A model generated the notes under the pieces. It was not told the origin of the DNA. It searched no databases and saw only the letters and a program-made list of their open reading frames with translations. A stretch of DNA of 46,811 nucleotides from Pectinatus frisingensis. GTDB lineage: Bacteria > Bacillota > Negativicutes > Selenomonadales > Selenomonadaceae. Position numbers and translations under genes: made by a program. Location of the stretch: assembly GCF_015732285.1 (NCBI RefSeq), contig NZ_WIQU01000002.1, positions 1-46,811 of the forward strand, in the 5' to 3' direction. This document shows positions 1 through 8,552 of the stretch, in pieces (the stretch's first letter is position 1; the number at the start of each line of letters is the position of its first letter).

Positions 1-377
1 ACTTTTTATAGTTGGTCTTTCAATATAAGCTTTACATTTTATCTGTATCATACCGTACTTGTATTTTATTTTTTTAGTGTACTTCTTTAAAAATTGTTTG
101 TCAACGTTTGGTTATTTTACTTATCTTATTTGTTTTTCATAAGTAATAATAAATAATTAAATGTAACCATAAAACATATATTTGAACTTAACGACATAAA
201 AATTTCTACTGATTATAAATAATAACATTGAAAACTGTTGTTCATGAGGAATTTCCCCATTATTACCGTCAATACATATAATGAGATTATTCTTAATATC
301 TCATTGTATTTTTCATTAACAGGTGTTCTTGAAGTTTTATTCGAATTATTTATTGACAAGAGATGTAATATAATATT
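1..377. other. AT-rich non-coding stretch
   Basis: No open reading frame with coding character is visible. The only structure noted is a weak hairpin with an 8-bp stem at 280-287/298-305 followed by a T-rich run, which could terminate transcription entering from the left. A TTGACA hexamer at 353-358 has no well-spaced -10 box. Confidence 0.4.
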
Positions 378-821
378 ATGCGAAAATTAATAATTTACGA
401 AAGTATCTTCTTGATAGTACTTATTGCCCTGGCAGCATTTGCCGCCGTCGGATCATACAATACAGCTGACAGGGAAAATCTGTGCCATGAATATGATCTC
501 ATTAAGCAGCCATCTCAAGCTCAGCAAATCACCTGCACGATCCTGCGGCAAAATCAAAATTACTGGATAAACAGTGATTATGTATATCCACAAATGAAAA
601 GCAATGATATTATACGCTATTATGACAATTATTTGACGCAAAACGGCTGGCTGCGCATAAAATACAATGTTGGTTATGGTATGCCCTTTTTCGCTTATAC
701 TAAAAACAATTTTATTTTGGTCTTAGGAGTTCATCGTAATGAACATTGGACTATTACTCTGCATTACCGGAATCCAGAAAAAATATATGAACCGCAAAAC
801 TTTCTTCATCTTATTCAATAA
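378..821 (+). CDS. Small exported or membrane-anchored protein of unknown function
   Basis: I do not recognise this 147-residue protein. Residues 1-27 form a short positive N-terminus followed by a hydrophobic stretch rich in Ile, Leu and Ala, so it is probably secreted or anchored by one helix; there is no lipobox cysteine. The rest is rich in Tyr and Asn and ends in alternating hydrophobic residues that suggest beta strands. The ATG has no strong Shine-Dalgarno; a weak AAGAG lies about 15 bases upstream. It stands alone, convergent with the glutamate synthase operon and separated from it by a shared bidirectional terminator. The hydrophobic leader and clean terminator support a real gene, but the start is uncertain. 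Confidence 0.6.
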   Translation: MRKLIIYESIFLIVLIALAAFAAVGSYNTADRENLCHEYDLIKQPSQAQQITCTILRQNQNYWINSDYVYPQMKSNDIIRYYDNYLTQNGWLRIKYNVGYGMPFFAYTKNNFILVLGVHRNEHWTITLHYRNPEKIYEPQNFLHLIQ

Positions 822-871
822 AACAATGGCAGATAAAAATAATTGATATTTTTATCTGCCATTGTTTTATT
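817..871. terminator. Bidirectional intrinsic terminator
   Basis: A perfect 25-bp inverted repeat (817-841 and 847-871) with a 5-base loop ATTGA has A-rich left and T-rich right flanks within the arms. It overlaps the stop codon of the rightward gene and lies 23 bases beyond the stop of the leftward glutamate synthase operon, so it can serve both. Confidence 0.9.
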
Positions 872-893
872 GGTTCAATTATTTAATTTTTTA

Positions 894-3230
894 TTACTCT
901 GCTTCTCCGGTGCGATACATTTTTATTAGTTCCGGATTAGCCGTCATTTCCCAAATACCGCAAGGGCACACGCCAGCACAAATACCACAGCCAATACATT
1001 TATCAGGATCAGAGATATATTCTACTATTCCCATGCCATGGTCAATACGATCAATCGCCTTTTCGGGACAAGATTCAAGACAAGTCTTACAGTCACGACA
1101 GGTACCGCAGCTGACACAACGATTGACATCGCCAATCGGTTCAGGTAAATCACAGTGATGACACTTGGTAAAGTATTCTCTATCCAATGATTTTTCCGGT
1201 ACTTTTTGCTTTTCAGGAAAAGCCGGTACTGTTTTATCCATAACATAAGCATCGGCATAGTAGGCTGTCTTATTACCGGAGCCTATAGCATCAACCAAAC
1301 GTCCTGGTTTTATTACATCACCGGCAATAAATATACCTTCTAAAATGGAATTATCTGCCTGTGGTACAAGCCAGTCTCGGAATTTCTTAATATTTTCGTT
1401 CTGCGGTAAATAATCAAGAATAGGGGCTTCACCAATAGAAACAATTACCATATCGCCCTTTACAAAACGTCCCTTATTATCATAAATACCATCATCAGTT
1501 ATTTTTGTTGTCATGAACGGCCATACAAGTTTGCCGCCTAATTGTTCAATATATTCTATTTCATCTTGGAATGCCGCCGGCTTCTGCACATCAATGCAGG
1601 TAACTGTCTCAGCTCCCATATCATAGGCACCGCGAGCCGTATCCATACCGGAATTGCCACAGCCGATAACGATAACATTTTTCCCCACAGCCGGATGTTC
1701 TCCACGATTTACCGCTTTCAAGAAATCCAGTCCCATGGTCAATTTTTCAACACCTTCCCAAGGGAAAAACCTTGATTTATGTCCACCTGTAGCTAAAATT
1801 ACCGCATCATTTGTTTTTCTTAACTCAATGAATTTATCAGCGTCGACTTTACATCTGGGGACAAATTTGACACCAGCCGTTTCGATACGTTTGAGTTCAG
1901 CTTGCAGTAACTCATGCGGCAGGCGGGCGCGAGGAATCACTTGTTCCAACTTTCCGCCAATATCAGCATCATCGTAAACAGTTACCGCATGTCCTAATCT
2001 AATTAGCTGCCATGCGGCACTGAGTCCTGCCACACCACCGCCGATAACAGCTATCTTTTTCCCGGTTTTTTTCGTTGGCATATCTAATTCAGCATACACT
2101 GACTGAAAACCAAGTGGTCCAATCTGAACTGCCTGATCAATTTTTGCACGAGTACATGCATCCATACATGGATTCGGACATACCGATGCACATACAGACC
2201 CCGGAAAAGGTGTATATTCAAGCACCAGTTTAACAGCTTCTTCCTGTTTATCTTTACGCAGCATATTATAACGCAATTGTGTAGGAATATTTGCCGGACA
2301 AGCAAATTCACATGGTGCCGCATATTTGGCATTATTCCATTGCGGTACCCGCTGACGATATATTCCCTTTTCCACAAGATTCTTAACTGCGAAATCATCC
2401 ACCGCCACATCACTGAACAACCCGCCCTTTATCCATTCATTCAGGCGGAATGATTTCATATCGGTATGTTTTATATTTGTCTTTTGTTTTTCCTCAAAAC
2501 TTAATGGACGCAATTTATGCCATTGTTTCCAATCAGTAAGTTCTGTATGAAGATCTTCTTTTTCTATTGCCCGTAAAAATTCGTCCATACCACCTGACAA
2601 AAAAGCCTTATCATCATCATTAAGTTCTTCCAGTAATATATCCGCCGGATGATCATGCGAATGGCCGCGAAAATAAACGATACCCCCGACCATTCCGACA
2701 CAAGGTCGTTCCCCAAGTACAGAATCAAATTCTTCACTATCGATCCCACAAACCACAGCGCGGCCGCCACCCATAAATTCAAAAGAAAAACTGCCAACAT
2801 TTTTCAATATCCAAAGCTGCGGTTCTTCATAAAGCGGATCATGTTTCATCAAAGAACCTGTGCGAGTTCCGCCTCGCCCGCCGATATAAATTTTACCACC
2901 GGCTGAACAATGCCCTGCCGTATCACCGGCATCACCTTTTACCGTTATTTTACCGCCGGCATTAAGCCAGCCTACATCTGCTGAAACAGAACCATCAGCA
3001 ATTATTTCTGTATTGGCCAAACACATTGAACCCAAACGCTGTCCTGCATTAGCAACATGAAAATACAGCGTCTTCCCTTCAGGATGCCATAAAGGTCCGC
3101 CAATATCATGCTGACCGGAAGCCGCTATTTCAAAATTAGTTTCACCATTTGCCACTGCTTCACTGATAGCCAGCAGCAAATCCTGTGTGGACATACGATC
3201 ATGTCCCTTTATTGTATCTATAGTAAACAT
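894..3230 (-). CDS. Glutamate synthase GXGXG domain fused to FAD/Fe-S NAD(P)H reductase (GltD-like)
   Basis: This 778-residue protein joins two glutamate synthase modules. Residues about 40-195 carry the Gly-rich repeats of the GltB C-terminal GXGXG helix. Residues 305-360 hold the Cys-rich N-terminal motif of GltD-type reductases (C307, C311, C347, C351, C355, C359). FAD is bound at GGGVAG (397-402) and NAD(P)H at IGCGNSG (522-528). Two C-terminal ferredoxin-like clusters lie at 705-722 and 745-756 (CIGCGICAGVC). Known family role: moving electrons from NAD(P)H to the FMN synthase subunit for glutamate formation from 2-oxoglutarate and glutamine. It is the last of three leftward genes, 20 bases after the synthase gene, with a strong Shine-Dalgarno (AAGGAGG). 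A GXGXG domain on the reductase rather than on the synthase chain is the unusual point. The family is clear; the electron donor (NADH, NADPH or ferredoxin) is not. Confidence 0.88.
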   Translation of the reverse strand: MFTIDTIKGHDRMSTQDLLLAISEAVANGETNFEIAASGQHDIGGPLWHPEGKTLYFHVANAGQRLGSMCLANTEIIADGSVSADVGWLNAGGKITVKGDAGDTAGHCSAGGKIYIGGRGGTRTGSLMKHDPLYEEPQLWILKNVGSFSFEFMGGGRAVVCGIDSEEFDSVLGERPCVGMVGGIVYFRGHSHDHPADILLEELNDDDKAFLSGGMDEFLRAIEKEDLHTELTDWKQWHKLRPLSFEEKQKTNIKHTDMKSFRLNEWIKGGLFSDVAVDDFAVKNLVEKGIYRQRVPQWNNAKYAAPCEFACPANIPTQLRYNMLRKDKQEEAVKLVLEYTPFPGSVCASVCPNPCMDACTRAKIDQAVQIGPLGFQSVYAELDMPTKKTGKKIAVIGGGVAGLSAAWQLIRLGHAVTVYDDADIGGKLEQVIPRARLPHELLQAELKRIETAGVKFVPRCKVDADKFIELRKTNDAVILATGGHKSRFFPWEGVEKLTMGLDFLKAVNRGEHPAVGKNVIVIGCGNSGMDTARGAYDMGAETVTCIDVQKPAAFQDEIEYIEQLGGKLVWPFMTTKITDDGIYDNKGRFVKGDMVIVSIGEAPILDYLPQNENIKKFRDWLVPQADNSILEGIFIAGDVIKPGRLVDAIGSGNKTAYYADAYVMDKTVPAFPEKQKVPEKSLDREYFTKCHHCDLPEPIGDVNRCVSCGTCRDCKTCLESCPEKAIDRIDHGMGIVEYISDPDKCIGCGICAGVCPCGIWEMTANPELIKMYRTGEAE

Positions 3231-3250
3231 AAATCACACTTCCTCCTTTA

Positions 3251-4882
3251 TCAGCATACGTATTGAATACCTAATTGTTCAGCAATCGCCTTGTCTGTTG
3301 AAACCAAGGCATCGCTGCGGCCTACAGGAAGTGAGCTGTTACCAATAGGAGCCATCAGCTTACGCAATTCCTTATCAAAAGTAAGCACATAATCAACAAT
3401 TTTTTGAGCACCGCGATCAATATCAAGCCGTTTTACCAGACGCGGGTCTTGTGTACAAATACCGGTTGGGCATTTACCGGTATTGCAGGCGTTGCAATGA
3501 CCTTCTTCATTACCTACACATCCTAGCAGCTGAATAAGCATTTTACCAACAAATACACCATTTGCTCCCAGACATATCATTTTAAAAGCATCGGCTGCAG
3601 CGTTACCGGTCATGCCCATACCACCGCCGCCATAAAGTGGAATTTGTCCCTGCAGGCCTTGTTTTACTGCGGCCAAATAGCAGTCACGTATTTTAGATAC
3701 AATTGGATGACCTGTATGATCTAAAGAAATTTCATTAGCAGCACCAGTACCGCCTTGTATCCCATCAATAAAAAATCCACCGCATATCTGATAAGGATCC
3801 CGTAACAAATTATTATAAACAGATACTGATGTAGCAGAAGCCGCACATTTTATAGCCACCGGCACTCTGAAACCAAAAGCGGCATTTAACGACAAATGCA
3901 TTTTTTGCACAGATTCTTCGATTGAATATAGTCCCTGATGATTTGGTGGAGAAGAAAGTGTTGCTTTTGGCACACCCCGTATTGCCTGTACATGTTCAGC
4001 GACTTTAGCCGCCTGTAAAAGCCCACCGTCACCGGGTTTTGCCCCTTGCCCAATTTTAATCAATACACCTGCCGGATCAACTTTCATCCGTGGCATTGCC
4101 TTTATAATTCTATTCCAGCCAAAATGACCTGATGCTATTTGCAAAATCATATACTTCAGCTGTTCTGATTCCAACAGCTTACTTGGCATACCGCCCTCAC
4201 CTGAACTCATACGTACCGGCAGTCCACACTTTTCATTCAAATAAGCTACTGCCATTGACACTGCTTCCCATGCCCGTGTAGATAATGCACCGATTGACAT
4301 ATCAGAAAAGATCAACGGATAAATCCACCGTACTGGGGGAGCCTTATGTGCCATAACCAATTTACCATCTTTTAAAACAAACGGTAATTTTTCAGCCGGC
4401 AATACCCGTCCAAATGGTGCGCGGATATCAAATGTATGTCTTATTGAATCAAGTGATGGATCTGTCATTTGGCTGATTCGTCCGACGATTATATGATCCA
4501 AGGTACGCTGTGCATTCAAGTTTGTCCGCCCGCCGCGCTTTATGGGTCCTGCATCACGTGACAATAAAGTCTGGCGATTATCACGGTTTCTCACAGGATG
4601 AATAGCATTATTAGGGCAGACTTTTTCACACATACCGCAGCCGACGCAGGCATTGGCGATAGATTTAACTTGTTTTATAACAGGAATAGTTCTATGTGTA
4701 CGCAATGGTGTCGGCTGAAAATCTTCTGAATAAGTCTTATCCACACGAACCACACCGGCTTCAATGGCCCCCAGTGTACATGTTGCTATACAGCTGCCAC
4801 ACATTGTACAACGTTCCGGCAAGTATTCTATATTCCATTTTAAATCGGCCTTACCAATATCCTGTGATTTTATTGCTTCCAT
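3251..4882 (-). CDS. Glutamate synthase central FMN/Fe-S domain protein
   Basis: A 543-residue stand-alone version of the FMN-binding synthase domain of GltB. The N-terminus adds two 4Fe-4S ferredoxin motifs (C25, C28, C31, C35 and C79, C82, C85, C89) not found in the classical large subunit. The TIM-barrel part shows family signatures GEGGMPSKL, KIGQGAKPGDGG and the FMN phosphate-binding YGGGGMGMTGN. A Cys cluster for the 3Fe-4S centre lies at about 455-476 (ending CPTGIC). It should condense ammonia, channelled from the amidotransferase subunit, with 2-oxoglutarate. The start ATG has a GGAGG site and lies 13 bases inside the upstream amidotransferase gene, indicating translational coupling. 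The N-terminal ferredoxin module resembles archaeal-type split glutamate synthases. Confidence 0.9.
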   Translation of the reverse strand: MEAIKSQDIGKADLKWNIEYLPERCTMCGSCIATCTLGAIEAGVVRVDKTYSEDFQPTPLRTHRTIPVIKQVKSIANACVGCGMCEKVCPNNAIHPVRNRDNRQTLLSRDAGPIKRGGRTNLNAQRTLDHIIVGRISQMTDPSLDSIRHTFDIRAPFGRVLPAEKLPFVLKDGKLVMAHKAPPVRWIYPLIFSDMSIGALSTRAWEAVSMAVAYLNEKCGLPVRMSSGEGGMPSKLLESEQLKYMILQIASGHFGWNRIIKAMPRMKVDPAGVLIKIGQGAKPGDGGLLQAAKVAEHVQAIRGVPKATLSSPPNHQGLYSIEESVQKMHLSLNAAFGFRVPVAIKCAASATSVSVYNNLLRDPYQICGGFFIDGIQGGTGAANEISLDHTGHPIVSKIRDCYLAAVKQGLQGQIPLYGGGGMGMTGNAAADAFKMICLGANGVFVGKMLIQLLGCVGNEEGHCNACNTGKCPTGICTQDPRLVKRLDIDRGAQKIVDYVLTFDKELRKLMAPIGNSSLPVGRSDALVSTDKAIAEQLGIQYVC

Positions 4883-5976
4883 CTTTGTACCTCCAAGTCA
4901 TTGTCGATAACCACGACCTCACGTTCATTGGGATAAATATCCTTTGTCATATCCCTCTCAGGCATTATTTCATTAAGGCCGCATACTTCTGAAGCAATAG
5001 CAACCGTATCTTCAGTCTGTCCCACTACTACCGGACGCAGTTTTTTGGAATCACAGCAAGTAATCATTCTACCATCAGGTAAACTGGCAATAATCGTATT
5101 AGGTCCATTTATTTCCAAATTAGCTAATGATTGGCGAATTGCCTTCAAAACTTCCTTGTCCTCACGCTGTTCAATTTCTCCAAACGGCAGTGGTGTTATC
5201 ACATGTTTATAATATTTAATCGGCCACTTCAATTCATGCAGAACATAATGCAATGTATAAAGAAAATTTTGCGAATCAGATTCAAAACCTACATATCCTC
5301 TATGTAAAGACTTTTGAAATTCTTTATTTTTTGTATAAAAGGTATTTTCACCGTTGGCACAAAGTGTATATCCCTGCAAAAAAAATGGATGAGCCGCATA
5401 GCGGACTATATCATAGTTAGTATTTTGCCGGCATTGCACTACTATACTTTTAGCCATGAGACAGCCATTATCGTCCCAAAGTCTGAAATATGTCGCAATA
5501 TCACGCGGATCGCCTATTTCCTTAAGTGTCAGCACATCCGGCCAAAATGAATAAACGTAACCTTCATCGGCATCTTCCAATATTTTTCGCAATTTAAGAC
5601 GAATATCCAGTAATAATTCCTCTTTTTCTGCCATTGGTTTATCGCGATAATATTCCGGGTAATCATAATTACGAAATATATAATATGGCATTGCCTTTAT
5701 ATCAAGACCCGGCTGATTATTAGGCACAGGAATCCATTCCGCCAATTGTTCGAAATTATGACTGTCCATAAAATCTTCAACCATCTGTGCCCCACGTTGT
5801 GTGCAGGCCAATGATAATAACGGTTTATCCTTATACGGTGTAAAAATACCGTACAGGTCCTGCATGACCATGGCAAATCCCGAATTATCATGCCCCTCCT
5901 GCTGCGGCAACATAAGATATAACGCCTTTGACGGGCTAAAAGCTACTTTACTTTTTATTGAACCAATTCTACACAT
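4870..5976 (-). CDS. Glutamate synthase class-II glutamine amidotransferase subunit
   Basis: This 368-residue protein is the stand-alone Ntn-type glutaminase domain of a split glutamate synthase. It begins Met-Cys-Arg-Ile-Gly, so Cys2 becomes the N-terminal nucleophile after Met removal; QQEGHDNSGF further in matches the class-II amidotransferase core. The start is fixed by that catalytic Cys: a TTG five codons upstream lies inside the GGGGG Shine-Dalgarno and would bury the nucleophile. It is first in the three-gene operon and overlaps the synthase gene by 13 bases. A promoter at 6192-6220 and a terminator at 6035-6070 lie in its long leader, implying regulated read-through. Role: hydrolyse glutamine and supply ammonia to the FMN subunit. 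Confidence 0.87.
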   Translation of the reverse strand: MCRIGSIKSKVAFSPSKALYLMLPQQEGHDNSGFAMVMQDLYGIFTPYKDKPLLSLACTQRGAQMVEDFMDSHNFEQLAEWIPVPNNQPGLDIKAMPYYIFRNYDYPEYYRDKPMAEKEELLLDIRLKLRKILEDADEGYVYSFWPDVLTLKEIGDPRDIATYFRLWDDNGCLMAKSIVVQCRQNTNYDIVRYAAHPFFLQGYTLCANGENTFYTKNKEFQKSLHRGYVGFESDSQNFLYTLHYVLHELKWPIKYYKHVITPLPFGEIEQREDKEVLKAIRQSLANLEINGPNTIIASLPDGRMITCCDSKKLRPVVVGQTEDTVAIASEVCGLNEIMPERDMTKDIYPNEREVVVIDNDLEVQRWKQ

Positions 5977-6034
5977 ATAGTCTGCCCCCAATAATACACA
6001 ATATCAGCACAGCAAAAACATTAATTTATAGACT

Positions 6035-6070
6035 AAAAAATCATATATTGGTTTGCTACCAATATATGAT
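6035..6070 (-). terminator. Leader terminator (candidate attenuator) of the glutamate synthase operon
   Basis: On the minus strand a perfect 13-bp stem (arms 6058-6070 and 6040-6052, loop of 5) is followed directly by a run of six T. It sits between the promoter at 6192-6220 and the amidotransferase start at 5976, so operon transcripts from that promoter must read through it. Two smaller hairpins precede it: an AGTGAT/ATCACT pairing and CAGCA-TTGT-TGCTG. I could not match the leader to a known riboswitch or T-box. Confidence 0.75.
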
Positions 6071-6191
6071 GCTCCAGCAACAATGCTGATTAATCTTACA
6101 TAAGTGATAGTTCGCAATTCCACCATCACTAAACATCTATGACGATATAATTACATACAATAACTGCAGTCAAGAAATAGATGCATATATA

Positions 6192-6220
6192 ATTATATAA
6201 ATGTATTCTTATACTGTCAA
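6192..6220 (-). promoter_or_regulatory. Consensus sigma-70-type promoter of the glutamate synthase operon
   Basis: Minus-strand TTGACA (6215-6220), a 17-base spacer and TATAAT (6192-6197) match both consensus hexamers exactly. Start of transcription is predicted near 6185, giving a leader of about 209 bases before the amidotransferase ATG. Confidence 0.8.
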
Positions 6221-6254
6221 CAAAAATTTCTTTTTTAAATTAGAAAAATATTGT

Positions 6255-6293
6255 ATTCTTTGTAAAGAATAACTAATAATTGATTCTTTACAA
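6255..6293. promoter_or_regulatory. Candidate operator: repeated ATTCTTT half-sites
   Basis: A perfect 11-bp inverted repeat TTGTAAAGAAT-N12-ATTCTTTACAA (6260-6270 and 6283-6293) overlaps a second palindrome ATTCTTT-GT-AAAGAAT (6255-6270). It begins 35 bases upstream of the -35 box of the glutamate synthase promoter, a normal place for an activator. The regulator is unknown. Confidence 0.5.
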
Positions 6294-6551
6294 TAGATTT
6301 ATCATTGCATAATATTACTTAAGTGTATTTTTATTCATATTAAAAACAGATTATCATTTACTATTTATGTTGTACATTTGTAATCATAATAGCAATTTAT
6401 AGGGAACACTTATATCATTGTTTTTAAGTATGTATTGAATTGTATTGCAGTATACAAAATACTACTACCTTTACAAGATATACAATTTCGCTGCAAATAA
6501 ATTTTCTTTTTTTCCGGTTATTATTACTTTTTGAGCTTGAAAATTTTATAA
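6294..6551. other. AT-rich intergenic DNA
   Basis: I see no gene, RNA or clear promoter here. It is the remainder of the 621-base gap between the glutamate synthase operon and the terminator of the M23 peptidase gene. Confidence 0.4.
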
Positions 6552-6593
6552 AAAAACAGCCGGTGATTATATTAAACCACTGACTGTTTTTTC
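6552..6593 (-). terminator. Intrinsic terminator after the M23 peptidase gene
   Basis: Minus-strand arms around 6578-6593 and 6552-6566 pair with a few mismatches (outer AAAAAACAG/CTGTTTTTT) and end in a T run, just beyond the stop codon at 6598. Confidence 0.65.
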
Positions 6594-6597
6594 AGCC

Positions 6598-7524
6598 TTA
6601 TAAATAACCTGCCGGATCCACCGGACGACCGTTGATCCGCACTTCATAATGAACATGTGGCCCTGTACTAAATCCAGTACTGCCCATATACGCTATTACT
6701 TGTCCGCGTTTGACATGCTGCCCCACAGCCACTATAACACTTGATGCATGTCCATAGCGAGTCATAATCCCATTACCATGATCAATATCAACCATATTGC
6801 CATACCCACCGGAATTCCACCCAGCCGTGGTTACAACACCATCAGCTGTAGCACGAATTGGCGTACCATAGTCAGCCGCAATATCTATCCCCGGATGAAA
6901 ATCAGTGCCATTCCATCTAAAACCGTACGGTGAACTTATCGACCCTTGTGCCGGCCAGCCCATAGGAGTGGTAATAGATTTTTGCGTAATCATTTCCTGT
7001 TGTTTTCTCTGAGATATGAGTGCCTGCCGCAAGACTTCCATGTTTTCCTGATGGATCGCCACTCGTTTTTCCAAATCATCCATTACCTCGGAAAGATTTT
7101 GGACATCCGGTGCTATCAAAGGCCCGCCCTGACCCCCAGTTCCGTCTGAAGAATGATTTGCCGAAGAATCATCTGTTGTTTGTACATCTATATTGGACAA
7201 AGATTTTAACTCTTTTTCTGTAGCATTCAATTTATCCAAATCACTTTGCAGCTGACTGGCCTTCTGTGCTAATTCCGTCAGTTTTTCTTGCTGAATAGTA
7301 TTAGCCTTTTGCAAATTTTCAACTGTCTGCTGATCAACCCTATTAGAAAAAAAGCTGTATCCGGCAAAACAAACCCCCACTATCAACAATAACGCCCCAC
7401 CTATAAGTGAAGCCAGTCCATACTTTACCAGCTTACTTGTTAAGCGAATACTATGTATAGTACCCCCATCACTGGGAATAAGCTTTATCATATATTCACG
7501 AGATTGCTTTTTATCGCTTGGCAT
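6598..7524 (-). CDS. M23-family metallopeptidase (LytM/NlpD type), membrane anchored
   Basis: The 308-residue product has a cytoplasmic N-terminus, one membrane helix at about residues 34-55, a Gln/Lys/Leu-rich coiled coil (about 65-110, continued about 150-185) and a C-terminal M23 domain. The zinc and catalytic motifs are present: HPGIDIAADYGTPI (His and Asp ligands) and GPHVHYEVR (the HxH pair). Known role: endopeptidase cutting peptide cross-links of peptidoglycan, acting outside the membrane. I chose the ATG at 7524 because GGGGGA lies 6 bases upstream; in-frame starts further up lie before that site. It has its own promoter (7579-7607) and terminator, so it is monocistronic. The coiled coil resembles EnvC/NlpD-like division regulators, but all catalytic ligands look intact. 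Confidence 0.9.
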   Translation of the reverse strand: MPSDKKQSREYMIKLIPSDGGTIHSIRLTSKLVKYGLASLIGGALLLIVGVCFAGYSFFSNRVDQQTVENLQKANTIQQEKLTELAQKASQLQSDLDKLNATEKELKSLSNIDVQTTDDSSANHSSDGTGGQGGPLIAPDVQNLSEVMDDLEKRVAIHQENMEVLRQALISQRKQQEMITQKSITTPMGWPAQGSISSPYGFRWNGTDFHPGIDIAADYGTPIRATADGVVTTAGWNSGGYGNMVDIDHGNGIMTRYGHASSVIVAVGQHVKRGQVIAYMGSTGFSTGPHVHYEVRINGRPVDPAGYL

Positions 7525-7578
7525 CAAAAATCCCCCATGCATCAATCCGTCTCATCCACATCAATAATAACGTTCATA

Positions 7579-7607
7579 AGTATAACATAAAAACACCTAT
7601 ACGACAA
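7579..7607 (-). promoter_or_regulatory. Promoter of the M23 peptidase gene
   Basis: Minus-strand TTGTCG (7602-7607), 17-base spacer, TATACT (7579-7584). It lies about 55 bases upstream of the chosen start. Confidence 0.55.
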
Positions 7608-7637
7608 ATAATACTGTCATTCGAACCTACAACCTTA

Positions 7638-8471
7638 TCAATCATCATAAATTCCTTTTAAAAGTGTCTCTTTACGCAAAGATTCACATTCACAAGTCCG
7701 TTCTTCACTCAGTGAACGAATCGTATCTAAAATAATACTGCCAATCATTGGTGCATCATCATAAAATATATCTTCAAGATCCTCGTGCGACCATGATTTT
7801 CGAATGCCTTCCCCATAATTAACAACATAGTAAAGACCGGCATAACAAGCCCCAATTTCACGAGCTAAATAAACTTCAGGACAAATACTTTGCCCAACAA
7901 TATCAGCATGTCCGTTCATCATGGCTATTTCGGCAGGACTTTCAAAATGTCGTCCGTCTGTATTGGCATAAGTGCCGCGTGTAAATATACGTCCGCTAAA
8001 ATATTTTCTGGTCGATTCAATGAGCACCTTGCGTATTTGCGCGCAAAGCGCATCACGCATTATAAGCAGATACTTTCCTTCCAGACCGACATCTTTTCTG
8101 ACAGAAAGATCAAGATAATCATCAGGAATCAAAAAATCACGGATATCAAGCAATTTATTTACCGTACCGACACCGCCTTCTGATATGATTCTTTTAACAC
8201 CTGCTTCACGAAAAGTCCAAAAAAGCTGTCTTGATGCATCGGCACGACTTACACCACTGCGCCAGGAATGCATTTTACAGGTTATTACTTTCTTTCCGGC
8301 TACCTCAAACAAGCGTAATTCAGCCGTTTTACCATAAGGTGTATCAAAGACCAGATGATCAGCCAATATTTTTACATCACTATCTGTCACCCTTGTGGGA
8401 AAATTGCTCGACAACGTACCTGAACCGCCTATTACGGCAAACTCAGCTTTGGGAATATTTTGTTCAGTCAA
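7638..8471 (-). CDS. MTAP/PNP-family nucleoside phosphorylase, probably acting on (amino)futalosine
   Basis: A 277-residue protein of the purine nucleoside / methylthioadenosine phosphorylase family: N-terminal phosphate loop VIGGSG, the segment HFESPAEIAMM and CPEVYLAREIGACYA. The base-recognition strand reads VVNYGEG, with Asn where adenine-specific MTAPs have Asp-Tyr-Asp; in known enzymes Asn favours 6-oxopurines. The usual RHGxxH segment is changed to KMHSWRSG. It is last in an operon with mqnE, mqnE-like and mqnC, while no MqnB hydrolase is present, so I infer it removes the base from futalosine or aminofutalosine. Start: TTG with GGAGG 7 bases upstream. Methylthioinosine or methylthioadenosine salvage is the main alternative. 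Confidence 0.75.
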   Translation of the reverse strand: MTEQNIPKAEFAVIGGSGTLSSNFPTRVTDSDVKILADHLVFDTPYGKTAELRLFEVAGKKVITCKMHSWRSGVSRADASRQLFWTFREAGVKRIISEGGVGTVNKLLDIRDFLIPDDYLDLSVRKDVGLEGKYLLIMRDALCAQIRKVLIESTRKYFSGRIFTRGTYANTDGRHFESPAEIAMMNGHADIVGQSICPEVYLAREIGACYAGLYYVVNYGEGIRKSWSHEDLEDIFYDDAPMIGSIILDTIRSLSEERTCECESLRKETLLKGIYDD

Positions 8472-8552
8472 TCAAATTCCTCCATTCAACATCATACACA
8501 TAACAACAGCTTCATATTTAATTTAAAAGTAACTATCTAGTCGCAGCAGTTA

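Noticed and set aside
353-379. TTGACA at 353-358 as a promoter of the first gene
   Set aside because: The TATAAT at 369-374 is only 10 bases away and the TATTAT at 374-379 would put the start of transcription inside the gene.
1654-1977. Open frames opposite the glutamate synthase reductase gene
   Set aside because: They are antisense to a protein with continuous family motifs and lack initiation signals.
5976-6185. A T-box or glutamine riboswitch in the glutamate synthase leader
   Set aside because: The T-box core and the conserved glutamine aptamer bases are not present; the leader remains unassigned.
7600-7640. A TTCGAACC sequence suggesting a tRNA T arm
   Set aside because: No acceptor, D or anticodon stems can be built around it.
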